DNA of 64,000 bases from Actinomucor elegans (lineage: Eukaryota > Mucoromycota > Mucoromycetes > Mucorales > Mucoraceae). Made by a program: the position numbers and the translations under genes. Shown piece by piece: positions 56,056 through 64,000 of the stretch. Location: contig JAMSLZ010000004.1 in assembly GCA_026027325.1 (NCBI GenBank), positions 2,852,001-2,916,000 on the forward strand, in the 5' to 3' direction. The notes under the pieces were generated by a model. That model was not told where the DNA came from and made no database searches. It was given only the letters and a program-made list of their open reading frames with translations. Numbering within the stretch: position 1 is the stretch's first letter; every line of letters begins with the position of its first letter.

Positions 56056-57041
56056 ACTGCAAAGAATAAAAACTGCGTAAAATAGGAAGGGCTTTCTTTA
56101 AAGCGCTGGCAATGTTTGCTATGTAAAATGACCAATTATTTTATTGGCTGTCTATCTTTAAACACTACATAGACAGACGAATCATCATCGACTACCATTC
56201 TTTTATACTGTAATAGACTCCGACTACGCAAACCCCTTGTGCAGTACAAGTAAATCACTTCTGGCATAATCGATGCGTAGCAACCAGAAAGTCTTTAGTT
56301 TATAAATTAACATATTATGAATAATCCGCAGTATTTAGAAATAGTATAAGCATCCCCCAAGTTTTCATGAATAAAGAATTATCCTATTATACAAAAACAT
56401 AATTTACTATAAACTATTAATCGATTACTTAATCGGACCTCAGATATTACATATACTATTCCTCAACAATGTCAAAGGCATTTAAGAGGCACTGCTTATA
56501 ATTTAATCTTGTTTCTTACAGTATGAAATGTATAGTAAATTAAAACTTGTCACAGAAATCAAATAAAAAACGCAGCGTTTGTCATTTTAACGTGACAACT
56601 ACTTTACATAAAATAGAAGTTGGTATATAGTCTATCATCAAGTTTTATAAAAGTTTTGTTTAAGCAGCTAGTACTATAAATACCTCTGCGTGGAATTTTA
56701 AAGTAGCTTTGATTGCATATAATTATGTCCGTGTTATGTTTTATACTGACAACATAATTTTTTCATACAGGAAAACATACAGAATAAATTACTTAGGTAA
56801 ACCTTTGCATACAATACATCTACTGTAATTATAAGCTATACCTTAAAAACACATCTATAATTTTCAGTCAAAGCTTGAGTATAGTGACCAAGAGGTATAC
56901 CTTCTTGACATAGCTCGCGATGACGTTTCACTTGTTTTTAAAAAACCGCATCTTCTTGCTTTTACAAAAATACGTAATGCTTTTTTTCAACCCTTTCTTT
57001 CTTTTCAACCACTACTATACCTCACGAAAACCAAACAAACA
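56056..57041. other. divergent intergenic region, cyclin H / RPT5
   Basis: No gene seen. The last ~60 bp before RPT5 are C/T-rich with a CCTCACG-like segment. A weak repeat-like match (ATCGGACCTCAGATATTACA) lies near 56433. Confidence 0.45.
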
Positions 57042-58457
57042 ATGGCCACCTTGGAAGATAAATCCTTATGGGAAGCAGAGACACAAGACGATGATATTGG
57101 ACAAGATATTCTTCGTCTATCACCAGAGGAAGTTACGAATAGAACTCGTTTGCTAGAAAACGACGTCAAAGTAATGAAGTCCGAGATTGTACGTCTTCAA
57201 CATGAACAGGCAGCCATGAAAGAAAGAATCAAGGATAACAAGGAAAAGATTAAAATGAATAAACAGTTGCCCTATCTCGTTGGTAACGTAGTAGAGGTAA
57301 AAAGAAAAAAAACGCGTTATAATTGTGATAGAAAGAAAGAGAAAAAGAAAGGCTGACTTGTATGTATAGTTGCTTGATGTTGAGCCTGAGGATGAAGATA
57401 ATGAAGGTGGAAACATTGATTTAGATGGTCAAGTAAAAGGCAAATGTGCAGTGATCAAGACTTCTACAAGACAGGTACGGCAATTACACGCTCCAAAAAT
57501 CATATTACTGAACCATCCACTCAATAGACCATCTTTCTGCCGTTGATTGGTCTAGTTGAAGCTAGTGAATTAAAACCTGGCGATTTGATCGGTGTGAATA
57601 AAGACAGTTACTTGATTCTGGATAAACTGCCAGCAGAGTACGATTCTCGCGTCAAAGCCATGGAAGTGGATGAAAAACCAACCGAAGATTACAACGATAT
57701 TGGTGGTTTAGATAAACAGATTGAAGAATTGGTAGAAGCAGTAGTTTTGCCCATGACACATGCAGATCGATTCAAAAACTTGGGTATAAAACCACCTAAA
57801 GGTGTATTGATGTATGGTCCTCCAGGTACAGGCAAGACCTTGTTGGCAAGAGCTTGTGCTGCTCAAACTAATTCAGCCTATCTCAAATTGGCTGGCCCTC
57901 AGCTTGTACAAATGTTCATCGGTGATGGTGCCAAATTGGTTAGAGACGCGTTCGAACTAGCCAAAGAGAAATCGCCAGCCATTATCTTTATTGATGAATT
58001 AGATGCCATTGGTACTAAGCGTTTCGATTCAGAAAAGTCTGGTGATCGTGAAGTACAACGTACCATGTTAGAATTATTGAATCAATTAGATGGCTTCTCA
58101 TCTGACGATCGTATCAAAGTCATTGCAGCAACTAATCGTATTGATATTCTGGACCCTGCTTTGTTACGATCAGGACGTTTGGATAGAAAGATTGAATTTC
58201 CTTTACCTAACGAAGAAGCAAGAGCACGTATTATCCAAATTCACTCAAGAAAGATGAATGTGAGTAAAGACGTTAACTTTGAGGAATTATCCAGATGTTG
58301 TGATGAATTCAATGGTGCACAGTGTAAAGCCGTATGTGTCGAAAGTGGTATGTTGGCTTTAAGAAGAGGTGCTATTGAAATTACACACGAAGACTTTATG
58401 GAAGCTATTCAAGAAGTACAAGCAAAGAAGAAGATGACTTTACAATACTATGCTTAA
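57042..58457 (+). CDS. RPT5: 26S proteasome regulatory ATPase Rpt5 (PSMC3)
   Basis: AAA+ subunit of the 19S base that unfolds substrates and opens the 20S gate. Three exons (57042-57296, 57370-57474, 57528-58457) give 429 residues. The N-terminal coiled coil is [20 protein letters not shown]; the OB region follows ([20 protein letters not shown]). Walker A is GPPGTGKT at about 217-224, Walker B is [11 protein letters not shown], and sensor/arginine-finger elements lie in [20 protein letters not shown]. The C-terminus QYYA is the HbYX-type tail that docks into the 20S ring. Length matches the family. The two small introns interrupt only the N-terminal part. Confidence 0.97.
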
Positions 58458-58575
58458 ATAAAATGTTTCTATAATATATCATGTGTACCCATTAGTCTAA
58501 AGCTATGGAACTCTAACTGAGTTGAAATATAAACCATGATTTCATCTCAAATCATTTCTTGTGTCTTTCTTTCCT

Positions 58576-61500
58576 ATGAGCGAACCTACAATGCCCGAGA
58601 AAAAGAGCAAGCCTAGGTATTTTTTTTTCTTTTGCAAACTATCACATAAATAATGAATGCATAGAAACCAATTAATGAATTTGACAGGCTATTTGATCCG
58701 CTTTCAATACCTGAGCCACCAATCACTACTATCACTGCTCCGTCGCCTCGGCAACCTCGGCAGCCTCGAAGGCTACAGGATATGTTTAATATAAGTGACT
58801 CTAGCCAAGAAGAAGAAGAAGAAGAAGAAGAGAAAGTTACTGAGAAAGCTGATATACCATTACCACCACCCGATACTGTCATTAACAAGAAAGTGAAATC
58901 AACTGTTCAATTCCCGGTAGATCTTGAACAAAGATTCTATCATCAAGATCCAAAACCACCAGTGGAAGAAGAAGAGGAAGAGGATCAAGATCCATTACCA
59001 CCAAGTCGAAAAGAACAATTGTTAAATTACCTTCATGTCAAGTTTCCGAGCCGAATTGTCCGAAGAGTTCTGAAGTGCACCATTGCCTACTTTCTGTCAA
59101 CCCTGTTTAGTTTGATCTTACCATTAGGCTATGCATTAGGGCCTGCTCCTTTTCTGGCTACGACTGGTATGCTATTCAGTCATCCAGGACGAAGTATGGG
59201 TGCTCAGTTTGATGCGACTGTGACCGCGGTTCTCGGTGTAGTGGCTGCTGTTCTCTGGGCCTTTGCAGGCATGGCTGTCTCGGTTGCTTACAATGTAAGA
59301 CATCTTGAAACTTACCTCACAGACCCTACAGGCCGTACAGCCAATGCCATATTTTTGTTTGTGGGTATTTTTGGTGCTCAAATGCTGCGTCAAGTGTTCC
59401 CCAAGTTCCATTTCTTCTCGTTACAATTTATGATTATCCAAATTTTTACTATGACCCGCGCTATTGACTTTACTACTATGCCTTTTGATTTGCCCTTAAA
59501 CTTTGGTGTTCCATTGATCATTGGTGCTGGTATTTCTTTGTTGGTTAATCTAGTGTTTTGGCCAGAAACTGCTGTGGATGGTCTAGGCCGCGCTTTGAAA
59601 GAAACAATTGGCAGTAGTCGGGATATGTTGCATATGATCACCAAACAGTTCTTTTTGGATCCACAATCCGATCCAGTAGCTGAGTCTGTGGTAAATGATA
59701 CATCGGCCAAGATGAGAAAGGGCATGACAAAAGTCAAAGCTGCCTACAAGGAAGCAAAATATGAAATGTCCTATGCTTATATTCGTCCTCAGCAGCTGGG
59801 TCCTATTCGAAAGTCGTTGGATCGACTCACTAAACATCTAAGCATCCTGGGTGGCTGTCTCAAAACTGAGCGCGAACTATTTGAAAGTGCTATTGAAGCA
59901 CTTCAAGCAGAAATGCATGATTGCTGTATCGATAGTGATGAAGACAATGATTCTGCCACCAACCGTAACAGTACTTGCTATAGCAGTGATAATGAAGAAA
60001 TCAATCGAAACTCGCTTAATCGCCACTCTTATAGTGAAGAAGATCTCAACTTGCTTCGAACTGCGTTACGTGCTACCAACGATTTCGTGAACGGCAAACA
60101 CTACCATACCGTTCATGCTGGTAGTTTACATCCCAGCACTTCCAATAGCCCTCGTCATTCGCGTCCCAGCTCACGCATCAATTCACGACCCAACTCTCGC
60201 CCCAGCTCTCGCCCGAATTCTCGCCCTGCTTCTGTCTATAATTCAGAGGAAGATGAAGACAGTTGCACAGAACATAACCAGAAATCTGTCTCTTCTCTCA
60301 AATCCTTTTTAGCGTTACCCAAACTTTCAATACCTAAACCTAAACCACCCAAAAAGACCAAAAAGCAAACAGAGTACCATCATCGTCACCTTTTATTAAC
60401 GTATTTAGAAAGCTTGCGTGATCCTTTGATGGAACTTTCATTGGATTGTTCCAACGCCTTAGACTGTGTCTGTGATTCCATTGCTTCTGAGCTAGATATG
60501 GACCACGACGATGATAAACGCAAACAAACTTGGAAAGCATTGTTGTGGCACACCTTCAAGATGGGCAAAAGCCATGAAGTACCTGAAGTAGACAAAGAAC
60601 GTCATAAAGGCAGCTCACAGTGTAATTGCTCACAATCCATTCGACTGGCTATCATTCAATTTGACAAGGCTGAACGCGAGCGTATGCACGCATTGTATGA
60701 AATCAATAAGGCCCGATGTGATAATCCACTGGATCTAGGCATGCGACAAGAACTGTTCTTGGTCTTTTTCTTTATTTTTACTATGCGCGAAGTAGCCAAC
60801 GAACTACAAGATATGACATTGCATATGGATGAACTACGGTTGTATTCGAGAAAGGCTAGTTTTAATGGCAAGAGAAGAAAGCATTTGTATTTGCCCGTGT
60901 TTAACCAAAAGATGTGGCAAAAATGGGCCAAAGGAAACAACCATCAGAATACCCGAGATAAAGGAGGGTATACCTTTGGTAAAGAAGAAGAAAATAAGTT
61001 TTTATTAGATGTGATACTAACTTTGGTCGTATAGAAACGTTAACGACGTATTTACCTAACAAAGGTGAGCCCAAAAAGAAGACGGAAGCTGAAGACGAGG
61101 TCAATCTTTCAAAGATACAAACGAATAATAGTCTGAAGCGGTCCAAGAGTCGACGTGAATCCAGCGCAAAATCAGCACATTTAAACGTTGGGGAGGATAC
61201 GGATTCTCCAGTCATGATGCGGCATCGTAAACGCACGCTGTTGATGCAAAAAATCAAGCATTCCTCTGAAGCAGAGAATATGGATGAAGTACGTATTCGA
61301 GTGCCTCACAATTACATCGAAACAGACGAAAACCTTGAGACTACTAAAGAAGAACAAAAGAAAGAAAATGTGCCGTTTATGCTGCGTATCCGTTATGGCA
61401 TTTGGACTCGACTTCAGTATTTCAGTCGCTATGAATTCAAGTTTGCACTCAAGATGGCAGTAGCTGTATCCGTCTTGTGTTTGCCAGCATTTGTGCCAAA

Positions 61501-62850
61501 GTCTTCTAGTTGGTATTATAACGTAAGAGGACAGTGGGCACCTATGACAGTGATTGCTATTATGAATCCAACAAGGTAACTATATACACACTTGTTTTGG
61601 TAAGTAATAACAACTAAAAGACACGTCTAGTGGTGGTACATTGGAAGCTAGTTTCTGGCGTATTGTAGGTACACTGGTGGGTGCCTTTTTCGGCTGGGCT
61701 GCTTTGGCTGCAGGTGATGGAAGCCCATATCTTTTAGGTGCCTTTGCTGTAATACTAGCGCTTCCTTTCTTTTATATCCATTTAGCTAGTACGTTCAACA
61801 AGGTGGGCATTGTCACTTTAACTACCTATGAAGTGGTAGCTTTGAGTCGATACATCTATCCTCCTATTGGTGAAACCATTGCTCAGACTGTATGGTAAGT
61901 CGTAGTATCTGACAATGCAATAATATGATATCTCACCAAAGAATAGGAAACGTACATTGACTATGATTGTCGGAATCTGTATAGCATTGCTTCTCAATTC
62001 GTAAGTATTGTCAAAGAATCTTGAAAGCCCAAAAACCAATCCACTTTTAAATAGATTAATTTGGCCATTTGTTGCGCGACATATGGTGCGCAAATCAATT
62101 GCAGGCTGCATAGGTCAACTGGAGGACTATTACACCTATGTTATGGGCTCTTTTTTATACCATGACCCGCTCATCTTACCCAATGATACAGAAATCGCCA
62201 AAGGAGAGAAAATGGAAAGCAAGATCCAATCAGCCATTGATGCCTGCTCTGTACTATTAGAGCTGACAGACCATGAACCACGATTTCGGGGACCATTTCC
62301 CAAGTTGTTTTACAAAGAAATGATTGTTTCTATGCGCAATGTGCTGGATTGTCTATTGAGTATCCGCGTTGCGTTGCTGCAAATGCCTACTGTTGTTAAG
62401 CAAGATATTACCGATAAGAAATACCATGAGGATAGAAGAGATATGGTAAAATAGCTGTAGCGTACATTAAGTGTTGTGAATTGACTAACCTGTGTGACTA
62501 TATAGATTGCTGCTATGCTGCTTAATTTTCATACGTTGGCTACTTCTCTTCGCTCCAAAACACCGTTACCCGTTTATATGCCATCTGCACGCGCTTCACG
62601 CTCCAAGTTGATGAATCATCGTCGCGCTGATTCCCAAAAAACTAACTGGGTCAAGTTTCGAAACTTGACTTGGTTTGCTATGGCTTGTTCTTCAGAAGAA
62701 ATGATTGATGAGTTAGAATATTTGACTCATTTGATACGTTACATTGTTGGTGAAAGTGAACACGCTGATCTTGCCAAGAGAATTGATGACTTTGTTGATT
62801 ACTCGTCTGCTATCCCTCCTACTGAAGAATGCAATTTGAACAAATTCTAG
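58576..62850 (+). CDS. BRE4-related / FUSC-type multi-pass membrane transporter
   Basis: Large membrane protein of the fungal family that joins an ER-transporter 6TM N-terminal domain with a second FUSC/DUF2421-like half (yeast YGR266W/BRE4-like). Substrate unknown; relatives act as aromatic-acid exporters. Seven exons give 1308 residues: 58576-58616, 58688-60978, 61035-61575, 61631-61894, 61947-62000, 62055-62445, 62506-62850. The first membrane block starts near residue 160 (CTIAYFLSTLFSLILPLGYA, FLFVGIFGAQMLRQVFPKF, GVPLIIGAGISLLVNLVFWP). A central cytosolic part holds acidic runs and an SR-type repeat (RPSSRINSRPNSRP). The second block begins FALKMAVAVSVLCLPAFVP and includes WRIVGTLVGAFFGWAAL. 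The intron after exon 2 (branch TACTAAC) sits where reading through gives an early stop. The C-terminus ends EECNLNKF. Confidence 0.92.
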
Positions 62851-64000
62851 TCTAATGATACCCTATACTGCGAACTATACACATATCTTAATAAATAATA
62901 CCTATACACTGCTGAAAGGGTTTCTTGGATGATGCAGACAACTCTAGACTAAATCATATTGACAGTTTATAAGCCATACACTGATGTTCTAATTAACATA
63001 GGGCCCAATACATTTATTACATTAGAAACAAATGAAAATGTTGGTAAGTGTAGCAGCTCATTATAAGCATTATTTACTAATCCAATAGGGCTACTTGACC
63101 GAGATCACCTATCATGCATATTGAACAACCATGTGAAAGAAGAGAAAGGTTCAAATTTTCAATGTCAGAAAACCAATGAATCCTTCATATTTTTCGATTA
63201 ATTTTTAATATTCAAAAATTGAAGTTTATTCCTTCAAATGAATGTACCAACTGAGGAAAGTGTTAAGTTCGTACTTATAGAGTACTGCTAAAGTAGGTTG
63301 TAAAGAGGTCGAATTAATTTAAAGAATAGGCAAATAAAAATAAAAAATAAAAAAAAATGCATTTTGCCTCAGAGAGTAAAAACATTACATTTCTGGAGTC
63401 ATATAGGACTTTTTATTTTGGATTTGCAGTCATTGAACTTAGTTTAATAAAAAGGAGTACTTGTTTCTACAAGATCTCCGAGATTAAAAGCTATACATTG
63501 CTTTATTATTGGTTAAAATGCATTTCTTTGACTTGAAAGTTATTAATTGAGATACCCAAGAAAAAATAACCCCGTTTAATTTCCGCCGTCCAATAAAATT
63601 GAATTTCGATCACCATAATAATAGACAATGCATCTACGGTAATAACAATAAACCGGTAAATAAAATCGTACAAGGCTTATGCAATACTTTATACTTTATC
63701 CCTTGATTAGTAATACGCGCAATTTAATGATAATCTTTTCTTGTCCACAGACGATAACACTAAGAGCCATTTTAATATATATAGCCATGTATATTGTACC
63801 TGTAAGTGAATCCGAGATGGATAGTACAGGTACAAACTTCTCAGAATATATCATCCAAGATGCCAAGAGTCCATTAGATATGAGGAGTGATCCATGCGTC
63901 ACATTACGCTGAATTCTAAAACATTTTCGCGGGGAGAGTGTTCTGCTTTTGGATAAATCCATAATTTAGCTGCTTGAAACACTTTACTTTTTTTTTTTCT
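62851..64000. other. intergenic to window end
   Basis: AT-rich, no gene seen. A short plus frame at 63679-63912 is unconvincing. TTGACCGAGATCACC near 63098 resembles one end of the dispersed repeat. Confidence 0.45.

Noticed and set aside
59172..61257. Many minus-strand frames across the transporter gene
   Set aside because: Shadows of the long coding exon on the plus strand.
1..64000. CRISPR arrays, operons or bacterial-type elements
   Set aside because: No regularly spaced direct repeats; gene structure is eukaryotic throughout.

Overview
This window is nuclear DNA from a filamentous fungus. It is AT-rich. Genes carry many short (about 50-65 nt) GT-AG introns, often with CTAAC/CTAAA-type branch sites. 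The gene set is fungal: ATG12, TRM82, eS10, RAD14, METTL18/HPM1, ALO1, SEC66, APD1, cyclin H, RPT5, and a BRE4-type transporter. Gene style and composition suggest an early-diverging fungus of the Mucoromycota (Mucorales-like). That placement is inference; no rRNA or other marker is present. Gene models were built by hand from splice sites and reading-frame continuity, so exon ends are predictions. No tRNA, rRNA, snRNA or CRISPR array was recognised.

Layout. 0-20 kb is gene-dense: a partial gene end, ATG12 (4 exons), a coiled-coil protein, a NIPA-type Mg2+ transporter facing TRM82, ribosomal eS10, RAD14/XPA, a four-pass membrane protein, two paralogous secreted peptides each with two CS-alpha-beta (defensin-like) cysteine modules, and the METTL18 histidine methyltransferase. 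20-28 kb is gene-poor and holds a C-rich island, a small tail-anchored cysteine-rich protein and decayed coding fragments. 28-41 kb holds a chorismate mutase-prephenate dehydratase fusion, D-arabinono-1,4-lactone oxidase, an orphan acidic protein with an internal repeat, a seven-pass receptor-like protein, SEC66, and a 1034-residue protein with two N-terminal histone-fold-like segments. 41-54 kb holds a decayed ATR/MEC1 (PIKK) kinase relic, an intronless TauD-type dioxygenase, an unknown protein and an Apd1-type ferredoxin. 53.8-63 kb is dense again: an ING-family PHD protein whose stop codon overlaps that of convergent cyclin H, proteasome ATPase RPT5, and a 1308-residue BRE4/FUSC-type membrane protein.

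Most genes are unlinked housekeeping functions, as expected for a eukaryotic chromosome. Themes that recur are DNA damage and chromatin (RAD14, cyclin H of TFIIH, ING, ATR relic, histone-fold protein), protein modification and turnover (ATG12, RPT5, SEC66, METTL18), and redox metabolism (ALO1, Apd1, TauD).

The main unexplained structure is a dispersed repeat of about 95 bp. I count about 15 diverged copies, in both orientations, almost all in the gene-poor stretches. Its core contains GCATCTGATTA, then a TTCAT/ATGAA inverted repeat, then TGCATCTACTA. The other top leads are the paired double-CS-alpha-beta peptides, the ATR/MEC1 relic and the histone-fold protein.
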